From contig NZ_FPBH01000022.1 in the NCBI RefSeq assembly GCF_900116445.1, positions 1 to 64,000 on the forward strand: a stretch of DNA of 64,000 bases. Reading direction: 5' to 3'. Both the position numbers and the translations under genes were made by a program. Positions within the stretch are counted from its first letter, which is position 1, and each line of letters begins with the position of its first letter. This document shows positions 1 through 8,483 of this stretch, piece by piece. Source of the stretch: Paraburkholderia aspalathi (GTDB lineage Bacteria; Pseudomonadota; Gammaproteobacteria; Burkholderiales; Burkholderiaceae). The notes beneath the pieces were generated by a model that was given only the letters and a program-made list of their open reading frames with translations, ran no database searches and was not told the DNA's origin.

Positions 1-224
1 TCAGCCTGCGTCGGCAGCTTTTCGTGGACCAGCAGATACGCGATCTCTTCGAATTCGCAGGCACCGGCGATGTCGAGAATGTCGTAGCCGCGGTAATGCA
101 GGTCGTTGCCGGTCTTGCCGACCGTACAAAGGGCAGTGTTGCCAGCCGTCACGCCGGACAGCGCAACGGATTTCTTCGGTTTGAAGGCGCCTGCGTTCGG
201 CGTGCTGTTATCGGCTTCACTCAT
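1..224 (-). CDS. prpC: 2-methylcitrate synthase, N-terminal part (cut by window start)
   Basis: Condenses propionyl-CoA with oxaloacetate in the cytosolic methylcitrate cycle. Only about 74 N-terminal residues are in the window. They contain the PrpC-typical stretches VALSGVTAGNTALCTVG and GNDLHYRGYDILDIA, which recall known PrpC proteins closely. The ATG at 222-224 has GGAG about 8 nt upstream. Its divergent neighbour is prpR, the propionate regulator, and a sigma-54 promoter precedes it, which supports the identification. The rest of the gene and any prpB/acnD lie beyond the left edge. It could in principle be a plain citrate synthase, but the context makes that unlikely. Confidence 0.92.
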   Translation of the reverse strand, partial: MSEADNSTPNAGAFKPKKSVALSGVTAGNTALCTVGKTGNDLHYRGYDILDIAGACEFEEIAYLLVHEKLPTQA

Positions 225-328
225 AATTTCGTCTCCAACTGCGGGGGTTGCGTTCGTGCGGCAATTAGCGCGCTGAGCTTGTCTTGCGGGGTTTCGATGC
301 GGGAACCGGTGAAAACGGAGGCTATAAC

Positions 329-343
329 GCAAAGAATGGGCCA
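329..343 (-). promoter_or_regulatory. Sigma-54 (-24/-12) promoter of prpC
   Basis: On the minus strand the bases read TGGCCC-ATTCT-TTGC, matching the TGGCAC-N5-TTGC consensus with the GG and GC doublets at the correct spacing. Transcription would start near 317, giving a leader of about 93 nt to prpC. PrpR, encoded divergently, is a sigma-54 activator carrying GAFTGA, so promoter and activator fit each other. Confidence 0.85.
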
Positions 344-408
344 TGCGGAACGCACGCCGCTAAGTGCCTGATTTAACAAAAAATCCTGTCCCGGCCATAG
401 AGCCACCC

Positions 409-426
409 GATTTCACAAGTGAAATC
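409..426. promoter_or_regulatory. Palindrome, probable PrpR enhancer site
   Basis: GATTTCAC-AA-GTGAAATC is a perfect inverted repeat with 8-bp arms. Its centre lies about 100 bp upstream of the inferred prpC transcription start, the usual place for a sigma-54 activator. A second, weaker palindrome of the same TTTC...GAAA type (432-445) follows. Assignment to PrpR is inference from position. Confidence 0.65.
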
Positions 427-431
427 GCATA

Positions 432-461
432 TTTCAAATTCGAAAACGACAGGTGCATAAT
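432..461 (+). promoter_or_regulatory. Predicted sigma-70 promoter of prpR with overlapping palindrome
   Basis: TTCAAA (433-438) and CATAAT (456-461) are separated by 17 bp and resemble -35 and -10 elements. The -35 lies inside the palindrome TTTCAAATTCGAAA (432-445), so PrpR bound there could repress its own gene. The start near 468 leaves a leader of about 43 nt before the GTG at 511 and excludes a GTG at 364 as the translation start. Confidence 0.5.
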
Positions 462-510
462 AGGCGGACTTCTCGCCCTTCCCGCCTCTCTCCAGACAAC
501 GAGCCCCGCC

Positions 511-2487
511 GTGAGCACGCCCCCCTTCGACCCCGCGCAGCGCCCTCGTATCTGGGCCGTCAGCATCAGCCGTCTGCGTGATCTGTTTTTCGACATTGCC
601 GGCGAGTACGTCGAACGCGCCGATCTGCGCATCGTCGCGCATGGCTTCGAAGACGCCGTGCATGAGATCGACGCGGTCGGTGCCGGGCGTCCGGATGTCG
701 TGATTGCCGGCGGCTCCAACGGCGCGTATCTGAAAACGCGCGTCAGCGTACCGGTCGTGCTGATCGGTCCAACCGGCTTCGACGTGATGCACGCGCTCGC
801 GCGAGCGCGGCGCGACGGCGCCAAAGTCGCACTCGTCACGCACGGCAACACGCCAGACGAAGTGCGGCGTTTCATCGCCGCGTACGGCATCGACGTGACC
901 TTTGCGTCGTATCAATCGGCGCAGGATGCGGAGAGTGTCGTTCTCGACCTGCGCGATCGCGGCATCCAGGCCGTGGTCGGCCCGGGGCTCATCGCCGATC
1001 TCGCGGCGAACGCCGGCATGGGCGCGGTGTTTCTGTACTCACGCGCCTCGGTACGCGCTGCGTTCGATACCGCACTCGAAGTCGCACAGGCCACCCGCCG
1101 CGAAACGGTTCGGCGTCAACGGCTCGACAATCTGCTGCAGCATCTGCGCGACGGCGTCGTCGCACTCGATGCGCAAGGACGCGTCGAAGCGATGAACCAG
1201 CGGCTTGCCAGCGTCCTCGGCATCGATGCAGCACAGGCCGTGGGCCGCGCGCTGCTCGATCTCGCACCGGATCTCGCCGGCAGCTTGCCGGACGCGGACG
1301 GCGACACGTTCTGCACGGTGCGTGGCGCGAGCTACATCGTGCATCGCGGGCCGCTCGCGAGCAGCAGCTCGGCGGCAGGCACCGTGCTGACGTTTCAGGA
1401 ATCGCGCGCGGTCGAACGGCTCGACCGCACCTTGCGCTCGCGGCAACGCGTGCAGCAGTTCAGCGCGCGTTATCAGCTTGGCGATATCGTCGGTGTATCC
1501 GATTCGATCGAACGGGTCCGCACGCTCGTGCAGCGCTACGCCAAATCGGACGCCACCGTGCTGATTCTCGGCGAAAGCGGCACCGGCAAGGAGATGGTCG
1601 CGCAGAGCATGCATCAGCTGAGCGCGAGGCGCGACTTCGCCTTCGTCGCCATCAATTGCGGCGCGTTTCCTGAGGCCTTGCTCGAGAGCGAGTTGTTCGG
1701 CTATGAGGAAGGCGCGTTCACCGGCGCACGCAAAGGCGGCAAGGCGGGGCTGATCGAAGTGGCGCACCGCGGCACGCTGTTTCTCGATGAAATCGCCGAA
1801 ATGCCGCTGTCGTTGCAGAGCCGATTATTGCGCGTACTGCAGGAACGTGAAGTCGTGCGGCTTGGCTCGACGGAGCCGACGCGAGTGGACATCCGGGTCG
1901 TCGCGGCGACGCATCGTGCGTTGACCGAGGGCATCGAGGTCGGCAGTTTTCGCGCCGATCTTTACTACCGGCTCAACATTCTGAGCATCGCACTGCCGCC
2001 GCTGCGTGAGCGGCCAAACGATCTGCTGCCGCTCGCGATCGAACTGTTGCTGCAGGCGGCGTCGCGTGAGCCGAGACTGGCGGCTCGCCTGCCCGATGCG
2101 GATGCGGCGAAGCGCGTTCTCGCTAGTCTCAGCGAGCCGTTTAAGCGTCACACGTGGCCGGGAAACGTGCGTGAACTACAGAACGTGATCGAGCGGATTG
2201 CGGTTGAACTGGCAGATGCGGATATGGGCACGGGCACGGATTCAAACAGCGCACCAGAAACCCTCTTCACGCGCGAGGTTCTGCGCACCGTCGCACCTGA
2301 AATCTTCGATCAACCCCACACGCGCACGAAGAAAGCAGCGCTAACGTTACGCGAGCGCAGCCGTCACGTGGAAGCAGACGAAATCCGCGCCGCCCTCGCC
2401 GCCTGCGACGGCGATCGCGATGCGGTTTGCCAGGCGCTCGGCATCAGCAAGACGACGTTATGGCGGAAGCTGAACGCGGCGCAGTAG
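511..2487 (+). CDS. prpR: Propionate catabolism operon regulator PrpR (sigma-54 activator)
   Basis: 658-residue enhancer-binding protein that senses 2-methylcitrate and activates prp genes with sigma-54. It has an N-terminal PrpR_N sensor beginning PRIWAVSISRLRDLFFD, a PAS-like middle part, an AAA+ core with Walker A GESGTGKE at about residue 354 and GAFTGA at about 401, and a Fis-type helix-turn-helix at the C-terminus. I chose the GTG at 511 because homologues begin just before PRIWA and because the predicted promoter ends at 461. The reading frame stays open upstream to a GTG at 364, giving a 49-residue extension that covers the operator palindromes. Its 3' end overlaps the convergent AraC gene by 44 bp. 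Confidence 0.93.
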   Translation: MSTPPFDPAQRPRIWAVSISRLRDLFFDIAGEYVERADLRIVAHGFEDAVHEIDAVGAGRPDVVIAGGSNGAYLKTRVSVPVVLIGPTGFDVMHALARARRDGAKVALVTHGNTPDEVRRFIAAYGIDVTFASYQSAQDAESVVLDLRDRGIQAVVGPGLIADLAANAGMGAVFLYSRASVRAAFDTALEVAQATRRETVRRQRLDNLLQHLRDGVVALDAQGRVEAMNQRLASVLGIDAAQAVGRALLDLAPDLAGSLPDADGDTFCTVRGASYIVHRGPLASSSSAAGTVLTFQESRAVERLDRTLRSRQRVQQFSARYQLGDIVGVSDSIERVRTLVQRYAKSDATVLILGESGTGKEMVAQSMHQLSARRDFAFVAINCGAFPEALLESELFGYEEGAFTGARKGGKAGLIEVAHRGTLFLDEIAEMPLSLQSRLLRVLQEREVVRLGSTEPTRVDIRVVAATHRALTEGIEVGSFRADLYYRLNILSIALPPLRERPNDLLPLAIELLLQAASREPRLAARLPDADAAKRVLASLSEPFKRHTWPGNVRELQNVIERIAVELADADMGTGTDSNSAPETLFTREVLRTVAPEIFDQPHTRTKKAALTLRERSRHVEADEIRAALAACDGDRDAVCQALGISKTTLWRKLNAAQ

Positions 2488-2854
2488 CCTGAACGACACC
2501 ACCGTGCTTCACTGCATTCTTCGCCGCGTTCGCGCCAGCGCGCGCGATGAACATGCTGGGCGTCATCCCGCAGCATCGCTTGAAATGCCGGCCGAAGTGG
2601 CTTTGATCGAAGAATCCCACCTCCGTGGCAACAACCGATCCCGGCACACCTTCGAGCAACAGAGTCTGCGCCCGCTGAATCCGCAACCCGCACAGATAGC
2701 GATAAGGCGACGAACCATACTGCTGACGAAACACCGTCGCAAAGCGCGACACGCTGAGCGCGGACAGCGCGGCGAGTTGCGCGAGCGTCACCGGCTCGTC
2801 GAAATGGGCTTCGATAAACGCCCGGGCGGCATTGAGGCTGATGGACTGTTTCAT
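2444..2854 (-). CDS. Small AraC-family regulator
   Basis: 136 residues made almost only of the AraC/XylS double helix-turn-helix: an ARAFIEAHFDEPVTLAQLA first helix set and a GFFDQSHFGRHFKRCCGMTP second set. It has no sensor domain, unlike the usual AraC length of about 300. The ATG at 2852-2854 overlaps the stop of the upstream FAD dehydrogenase (ATGA), so it is the last gene of the long catabolic operon and probably controls it. Its end overlaps prpR convergently by 44 bp. No ligand can be inferred. Confidence 0.85.
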   Translation of the reverse strand: MKQSISLNAARAFIEAHFDEPVTLAQLAALSALSVSRFATVFRQQYGSSPYRYLCGLRIQRAQTLLLEGVPGSVVATEVGFFDQSHFGRHFKRCCGMTPSMFIARAGANAAKNAVKHGGVVQATAPRSASAITSSC

Positions 2855-4020
2855 GACGTCGCGATAGTCGAGCGGGGCGCGGCTTGCCTCGCGAACCGGG
2901 TGACGGAAAACACGTCGAGGGGAATGTCCGTACGACCTGTATCGACGAGCTCGGCCAGCGTCTCGCCAACACCCGGACCGATCTGAAAACCGGACCCGCA
3001 AAAACCGAACGCGTAGTAAAGACCGTCGACCTTGCTGCTCGGCCCGATCACCGGCTCACCGTCCGTCAGATAACTTTCCACGCCGCTCCACACGCGAATC
3101 ACATGCAGCGGCACCATCGCGGGCACGAGCCGCCGCAACTGTGCGACTTGCCGCACGGTATTGCGCGGCAGGACCGATGCGCGGCACGTCACGGCATCCG
3201 CCGGCCCAGCGGGACCGCCGCCGAGAATGATATTGCCGCGCGGAATCTGGCGAAAATAGATGCTCTCTTCCTTGATCGATGTGAACACACCCATCGACGA
3301 CTTGAACACATACGGCACCGGCTCGGTCACGGCCATCTGCGGTCCGCTCGCGACAAGCGGAACGGGTTCGCCGAACTGTTCGGTGAGACGGCTCGCCCAG
3401 GCGCCCGCGCAGATCACGAGTTGCGCGGCCCAATACACCTCGCCGCCCGCGCTCTCCACGCGAAACCGCTCACCTTCTTTTTCAACACGCACGATCTCGG
3501 TGTTCTCGATCACCTGGGCGCCAAGCCGCGCGGCCGCACGACCAAATGCAGGTGCTGCGAGACGCGGATTGGCGTGGCCATCGAGTGGCGAAATCGATGC
3601 CGCCAGCACCTCGCGCCCGAGAAACGGAAAGCGCTGGAACATGGCGTCGCCGTGCAGCACCTTGAGGTCAAGACCATAAGCGCGGGCGTCGATCGCATAT
3701 TGATCGAAGTTCTCCACGTCTTTCTGGTGGTAGCACACACGTGTGTGCCCCGACGCCAGAAACTCGATGTCCTCACCGAGCAGTTCCGTGGAGCGTTGCC
3801 ATGTGCGCAGCGCGCGATTCGCCATCGCCAGTTGTGGCAACGCGCGACCCTGCCGCCGGATGCCGCCGAAGTTCACGCCACTCGCCTGTTGTCCCGTGAG
3901 CCCACGTTCGAGCAGGATCACCGAACGCTTACGCTGACGCAGGAAGAAGGCGGTCGTCGTCCCCATGATGCCGCCACCGATCACGATCACATCGGCTTCG
4001 TTTGTAGTCGTCGTACTCAT
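2851..4020 (-). CDS. FAD-dependent dehydrogenase subunit (HcnC / opine oxidase B-like)
   Basis: 389-residue DAO-family flavoprotein. The N-terminus has the FAD Rossmann motif VIGGGIMGTTTAFFL, and the region around WSGVESYLTDGEPVIGP fits the glycine-oxidase / opine-oxidase group. It is probably the catalytic beta subunit oxidising a C-N bond of an amino acid, amine or opine, with electrons passing through the two preceding subunits. It overlaps both neighbours by 4 bp (ATGA), indicating translational coupling. Known relatives include HcnC, nopaline/octopine oxidase B and D-hydroxyproline dehydrogenase. The sequence alone does not choose among them. Confidence 0.85.
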   Translation of the reverse strand: MSTTTTNEADVIVIGGGIMGTTTAFFLRQRKRSVILLERGLTGQQASGVNFGGIRRQGRALPQLAMANRALRTWQRSTELLGEDIEFLASGHTRVCYHQKDVENFDQYAIDARAYGLDLKVLHGDAMFQRFPFLGREVLAASISPLDGHANPRLAAPAFGRAAARLGAQVIENTEIVRVEKEGERFRVESAGGEVYWAAQLVICAGAWASRLTEQFGEPVPLVASGPQMAVTEPVPYVFKSSMGVFTSIKEESIYFRQIPRGNIILGGGPAGPADAVTCRASVLPRNTVRQVAQLRRLVPAMVPLHVIRVWSGVESYLTDGEPVIGPSSKVDGLYYAFGFCGSGFQIGPGVGETLAELVDTGRTDIPLDVFSVTRFARQAAPRSTIATS

Positions 4021-5387
4021 TCGCTCACCTCTTCGGTAAGCGCCACAGGTAGCGGTTTAACGGGCGCCTGGCCGCGCAGCCGTCCCACCGAGGACAACGG
4101 CACACAAGCCGCCGCCGCAATGATCTCAGCGCCTGCGTGACCGCAATAACGCCCCTGGCAGCGGCCCATGCCGACGCGCGAAAACGCCTTGGCGCGATTG
4201 GCTTCCTGCGCGCCGGTCGCGTGCACCACACGACGCAACTCGCCGGCTGTAATCGCTTCACAACGGCAGACGATCGTTTCATCCGGCAAGGACGCGGCGA
4301 ATTTCGCCGGCCACGGAAAGGCTTCGCGCAAGCCCGCGGCAAAGCGCGTGAAACGTGCGAGTTCGGCGCGCAACTGCTCGACGCCTCCAACATGCATGCC
4401 GTGATCGCGCAACGCCGCCAAGGCCGCGAGACGGCCCGAACGTTCGGCTGCGTCCGCACCGCGCACTCTTGCGCCGTCTCCCGCGAGGTAGACGCCCTTG
4501 ATGCTGCTACGGCCGTCGTCGTCGATTTGCGGAAGCCACTGCTGCGTGTTTTCGTCGAACAGGAAGCGGCACCCCGCGAGGTCCGCAAGCTGCGTCTCGG
4601 GACGCAGGTGATAACCGAGCGCAACGGCATCGCACGCCAGCGCCAAGCGTTCGCCGCCGGGCAACGCAACCACGACGCCGCTCACGCCCTCTTGCGGCGA
4701 ACCTTGAATCTCCAAAGGCTGCACGCCGCGATATACCAGCACGCGAGCCTTTGCGAGCACACGCGTCAACGCAATACCCTTTTTGAGCGCGGCAGGAATC
4801 GCCAGCAAACGCGGCAGCGCAGCCACACGCTGCATGAACGTCGACGTATCGAGCACGGCGGCCACCTGTGCGCCCGCCTTCACGTATTGTGCGGCAACGA
4901 GATACAGCAGCGGGCCGCTGCCCATCATCACGATGCGCGAACCGATCGCACAGCCCTGAGATTTCAGCGCAACCTGCGCGCCACCGAGGCTATATGTGCC
5001 GGCCTGGTGCCAGCCCTTGACCGGCATCAGCCGGTCCGTCGCGCCGCTGCAAACGATCAGGGAATCGAACCTTAGCGTCTGGTAGCGCGTGCCGCTTGCC
5101 AGATGCACGGTGTTCGGCGAAATATTCCAGACCAGCGTTTCCGGCAGATAATCGATCTTGCCCTTCAGCGCATCGAAGCTTTCGTGCAGCGAAGCGGCGC
5201 GTTCAGCTTCGGTGCCGTACAAGGTCTCGTAGCTGCGCGAAAACCCTTCCGGTTGCCGCCGATAGATCTGGCCACCGTCACGCCGCCCTTCATCGATAAC
5301 CGTCGGCCGCAGCCCCGCTTCAACCAGCGCCTCTGCAGCGCGCACGCCCGCCGGCCCGGTGCCGATGATCACTACACGCGGGGCCAT
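4017..5387 (-). CDS. NAD(P)/FAD oxidoreductase with BFD-type [2Fe-2S] domain (HcnB / opine oxidase A-like)
   Basis: 456 residues. An N-terminal FAD motif (VIIGTGPAGVRAAEAL) and a central second nucleotide-binding fold are followed by a C-terminal bacterioferredoxin-associated [2Fe-2S] domain with CRCEAIT and a later C-x4-C pair in GRCQGRYCG. This is the usual alpha subunit of HcnABC-type heteromeric dehydrogenases. The ATG at 5385-5387 lies inside the 3' end of the preceding ferredoxin-like gene (16-bp overlap). An upstream extension of the open frame is not needed and lacks homology. Confidence 0.87.
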   Translation of the reverse strand: MAPRVVIIGTGPAGVRAAEALVEAGLRPTVIDEGRRDGGQIYRRQPEGFSRSYETLYGTEAERAASLHESFDALKGKIDYLPETLVWNISPNTVHLASGTRYQTLRFDSLIVCSGATDRLMPVKGWHQAGTYSLGGAQVALKSQGCAIGSRIVMMGSGPLLYLVAAQYVKAGAQVAAVLDTSTFMQRVAALPRLLAIPAALKKGIALTRVLAKARVLVYRGVQPLEIQGSPQEGVSGVVVALPGGERLALACDAVALGYHLRPETQLADLAGCRFLFDENTQQWLPQIDDDGRSSIKGVYLAGDGARVRGADAAERSGRLAALAALRDHGMHVGGVEQLRAELARFTRFAAGLREAFPWPAKFAASLPDETIVCRCEAITAGELRRVVHATGAQEANRAKAFSRVGMGRCQGRYCGHAGAEIIAAAACVPLSSVGRLRGQAPVKPLPVALTEEVSE

Positions 5388-5686
5388 ACACCCTCCGCGG
5401 CTTCGGCCAGCTTCGTCACGATCGACATGCCCGGCGCCGCAGGCGTACTGCACGCCCGCATGCGTTCGCCTTGTGCGGTCCAGACCCAGCAATCCTGGCA
5501 CGCACCCATCAAACAAAAACCGGCGCGGCGGCCATCGCCGAATTCGGAATCGCGCAACGTGCTCACGCCGGTCAGCAAGGCAACCATCAAGGTGTCGCCC
5601 TCGGCGGCTTCGCGCACGACGCCGTCCACGGTAATCGGAAACGTCTTGCGCCCCGTCTCCGCGAGTCGCACAAATCGTCCGTTCAT
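5372..5686 (-). CDS. (2Fe-2S)-binding subunit (HcnA-like)
   Basis: 104 residues with a plant-ferredoxin-type cysteine pattern, C-x4-C-x2-C-x11-C, in CLMGACQDCWVW. It matches the N-terminal part of sarcosine oxidase alpha and HcnA, which act as the small electron-carrying subunit of this enzyme class. The ATG at 5684-5686 overlaps the stop of the ABC ATPase gene. Order A-B-C with tight overlaps argues that the three subunits form one complex. Confidence 0.87.
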   Translation of the reverse strand: MNGRFVRLAETGRKTFPITVDGVVREAAEGDTLMVALLTGVSTLRDSEFGDGRRAGFCLMGACQDCWVWTAQGERMRACSTPAAPGMSIVTKLAEAAEGVWPRV

Positions 5687-7530
5687 ACCGGGGCCGCCTC
5701 TTCGGTCTGCAAGCGATTCAACTCGGCGGCCGGATGATGGCAAAGAATCTCCGCGCCCGAAGGCAATTTCTTAAGGGACGGCGGCGTCATATTGCACATG
5801 CCGTCGATACGCACTGGGCAGCGCGCGCGAAACGCGCACAACTCGGGAATATCCGCGCTCTCACCCATCGCCGGCAACGTGGCGCAACCGATCTCGCGGC
5901 GCGCATCGAGCCAGCCCGGTTTCAAAGCGGGCACCGAATCCACCAGCAATTCCGTGTACGGGTGATACGGCGGCGCCGCGAGCACATCGCGCTGCCCGGC
6001 TTCCACGCGATGCCCCGCGTACAGCACGACCACTTCGTCGCAGATCGCCCGCACGGTCGAGATGTCGTGGCTGATGAACATGTACGACACGCCGAGTTCA
6101 CGGCGCAATTCGGCCAGCAGGTCGAGGATCGCCGCGCCGACCACCGTATCGAGCGCGGAGGTCACTTCGTCGCAGAGAATCAACGCAGGATCGGCCGCCA
6201 GCGCGCGCGCCAGATTCACGCGCTGCTTCTGGCCGCCGGACAGTCCGGCAGGCGTGCGCGTGGCAATCGACGCCGGCAGCTTCACCAGATCGAGCAGCTC
6301 CAACATGCGTTTCTTCGCAGCCGAGCCACTCAGATGGTGATAGAACGCGAGTGGACGGCCCAGAATATCTGCGATCGAATGGCTCGGGTTCAGCGCCGTA
6401 TCCGCGTTCTGAAACACGATCTGGATCTGCCGATACTGCTCCGGCGTGCGGCGCGACAGTTGTGCGGGCAACGGCTTGCCGTCGAACAACACTTCGCCGC
6501 CCGCACGATCGACAAGACCCGCCACCACGCGCGCGAGCGTTGTCTTGCCGGAGCCGGATTCACCGATCACGCCGAGCGTGCTGCCGCGCGGGATTGACAA
6601 ACTGACGTCGTCGAGCACGCGCACGGCGGGATTGCCGAAGCGATCGATACGTCCGTAACCCGCCGAGAGTCCGCGAATTTCGAGTAGCGGCGGAATGTGC
6701 TTGCCGAGATTCTTCGGCGTCTCCAGCTCCGCTTCCGGACGGCGCGTAGCGGCAAGCAGTTGACGCGTATAAGTATCCACCGGCGCATCAAGCACTTGCG
6801 CGACCACGCCGTTCTCCTTCACCGCGCCGCCATTCAGCACGACGATGCGGTCCGCCATCTGCGCGACCACAGCCAGATCGTGCGACACGTACACGGCGGT
6901 CGTGCCGAGTTCGCGGATCACTTTCTTGAAGGCCGCGAGCACTTCGATCTGCGTGGTGACATCGAGCGCGGTGGTCGGCTCGTCGAACACCACCACAGCG
7001 GGATCGGTGATCAACGCCATCGCGGCCATCAAGCGCTGCAACTGGCCGCCGGACACTTGATGCGGATACCGCTCGCCGATCGTCTCCGGCGCGGGCAGCG
7101 CCAACGCGCGAAACAGGTCGATCGCTTTCGCGCGCGCCGCGTCTTTCGTCATCAGGTGATGCAGCAATGCCGGCTCGGTCACCTGATCCATGATCGTGCG
7201 CGCCGGATTGAAGCCTGCCGACGCACTCTGCGCGACATACGCCACAGTCCGTGCCCGCAATGCGCGACGGCCCTTCGCGTCGAGCGACAGCACATCCACC
7301 TCGCCGACGCGCACCGAGCCGCTGCTGATCGAACATCCTGCCCGCGCATAGCCGAGCAAGGACAACGCGATGGTCGTCTTGCCCGAGCCGGACTCGCCGA
7401 TCAACGCCAGGACCTCGCCCTTCTTCACCGAAAAATCGACGCCCTTGACGATCTCCGTCACCGGCCCCGGCGCGGCACCGGCGACAACCCGCAGCCCCTT
7501 CACTTCAATCATGTCCCGATCAGCCATCAT
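5683..7530 (-). CDS. Fused ABC transporter ATPase (DppD-DppF type)
   Basis: 615-residue protein with two complete ATPase domains. Both have Walker A GESGSGKTT; the signature is VSGGQ in the first half and LSGGQ in the second, and the Walker B segments end VVFDEPT and LILCDEVT. The C-terminal extension rich in Cys (CAFRARCPVRIDGMC) is typical of oligopeptide ATPases. Fused DppDF proteins are known from the GsiA/YejF group. The two ATGs at 7530 and 7527 are tandem. GGAGGT lies 2 nt before the first and 5 nt before the second, so the second may be the one used. Confidence 0.92.
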   Translation of the reverse strand: MMADRDMIEVKGLRVVAGAAPGPVTEIVKGVDFSVKKGEVLALIGESGSGKTTIALSLLGYARAGCSISSGSVRVGEVDVLSLDAKGRRALRARTVAYVAQSASAGFNPARTIMDQVTEPALLHHLMTKDAARAKAIDLFRALALPAPETIGERYPHQVSGGQLQRLMAAMALITDPAVVVFDEPTTALDVTTQIEVLAAFKKVIRELGTTAVYVSHDLAVVAQMADRIVVLNGGAVKENGVVAQVLDAPVDTYTRQLLAATRRPEAELETPKNLGKHIPPLLEIRGLSAGYGRIDRFGNPAVRVLDDVSLSIPRGSTLGVIGESGSGKTTLARVVAGLVDRAGGEVLFDGKPLPAQLSRRTPEQYRQIQIVFQNADTALNPSHSIADILGRPLAFYHHLSGSAAKKRMLELLDLVKLPASIATRTPAGLSGGQKQRVNLARALAADPALILCDEVTSALDTVVGAAILDLLAELRRELGVSYMFISHDISTVRAICDEVVVLYAGHRVEAGQRDVLAAPPYHPYTELLVDSVPALKPGWLDARREIGCATLPAMGESADIPELCAFRARCPVRIDGMCNMTPPSLKKLPSGAEILCHHPAAELNRLQTEEAAPV

Positions 7531-8483
7531 GCACCTCCATGGCTACGGCCACGACGCCGCAAGTTGTCGATCAGCAGATTCATGCCGATGGTCAGCGTCG
7601 CAATCGCAACGGCCGGCATCAGAACGGCAGGCGCGCCCTCGGACAGACCGCCGATGTTCTCGCGCACAAGCGAACCCCAATCGGCATTTGGCGGCTGCAC
7701 GCCAAGACCGAGGAAACTCAGCCCGCTCAGCAACAGCACGATGAACACAAAGCGCAAACCAAAATCGGCAAGCATCGGATGAATCATGTTCGGCAGCACC
7801 TCGACACGTGCGATATAGAAGATGCCTTCGCCGCGCGCTCTCGCCACCTGCACGTACTCCAGCCCCATCAGGTTCACCGCGAGCGAGCGCGAAATACGGA
7901 ATGCGCCGGGGATATAGGCCAAAGCGGCAACAGTCGTCAACATCGGGATCGACGAACCGAACGCCGCAATCACCACGAGCGCGAGCACCTTGCTCGGAAT
8001 CGAAATCAACGCGTCGAACAGACGGCTCAGGATTTCATCGACCCAACGCCCGGACACCGCGGCGAGCAAACCGAAGAACGTGCCGATCAAACTGGCGAGC
8101 ACGGCAGCAGCCAGCGCGAGGCCCATCGTATAGCGCGCGCCGTAGAGAATCCGGCTCAACATATCGCGGCCGAGATAGTCGGTGCCGAGCGGATAGGCCG
8201 CGCTATAGCGGCCGAAGATCTCCGTCGACGTCAGCGTTCCGCCTTTATACGGTGCAACCAGCGGCCCAATGAACGCGACGATCAGCCAGAAGGTCACCAG
8301 CACGAGGCCGATCAGGCCGAGCACGGAGAAGCGATGCACCAGCCGTTTCAACACGCCCTGCTTAAGCGTTGCCGTTTCGACGACCGGCGTCTCGATGACG
8401 GGTTCATCGACGCCCAGGTCGTACAGCTCGGTAGTGGCGTGGGGAACATGAGGAACGTGGGGATTGGTAGGTTGGCTCATCAT
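7527..8483 (-). CDS. ABC transporter permease (DppC/OppC type)
   Basis: 318-residue inner-membrane permease with the long N-terminal region before TM1 (VLGLIGLVLVTFWLIVAFIG), the HPLGTDYLGRD-like segment YPLGTDYLGRDMLSR, and the EAA loop near VQVARARGEG. The start at 8481-8483 gives a 4-bp overlap with dppB. An in-frame GTG at 8516 would add 11 residues but lacks a ribosome binding site. Its stop overlaps the ATPase start. It works with the other components of this operon to import the substrate. Confidence 0.9.
   Translation of the reverse strand: MMSQPTNPHVPHVPHATTELYDLGVDEPVIETPVVETATLKQGVLKRLVHRFSVLGLIGLVLVTFWLIVAFIGPLVAPYKGGTLTSTEIFGRYSAAYPLGTDYLGRDMLSRILYGARYTMGLALAAAVLASLIGTFFGLLAAVSGRWVDEILSRLFDALISIPSKVLALVVIAAFGSSIPMLTTVAALAYIPGAFRISRSLAVNLMGLEYVQVARARGEGIFYIARVEVLPNMIHPMLADFGLRFVFIVLLLSGLSFLGLGVQPPNADWGSLVRENIGGLSEGAPAVLMPAVAIATLTIGMNLLIDNLRRRGRSHGGA

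Noticed and set aside
364..510. 49-residue N-terminal extension of PrpR from a GTG at 364
   Set aside because: It runs through the operator palindromes and predicted promoter, has no ribosome binding site, and known PrpR proteins start near PRIWA.
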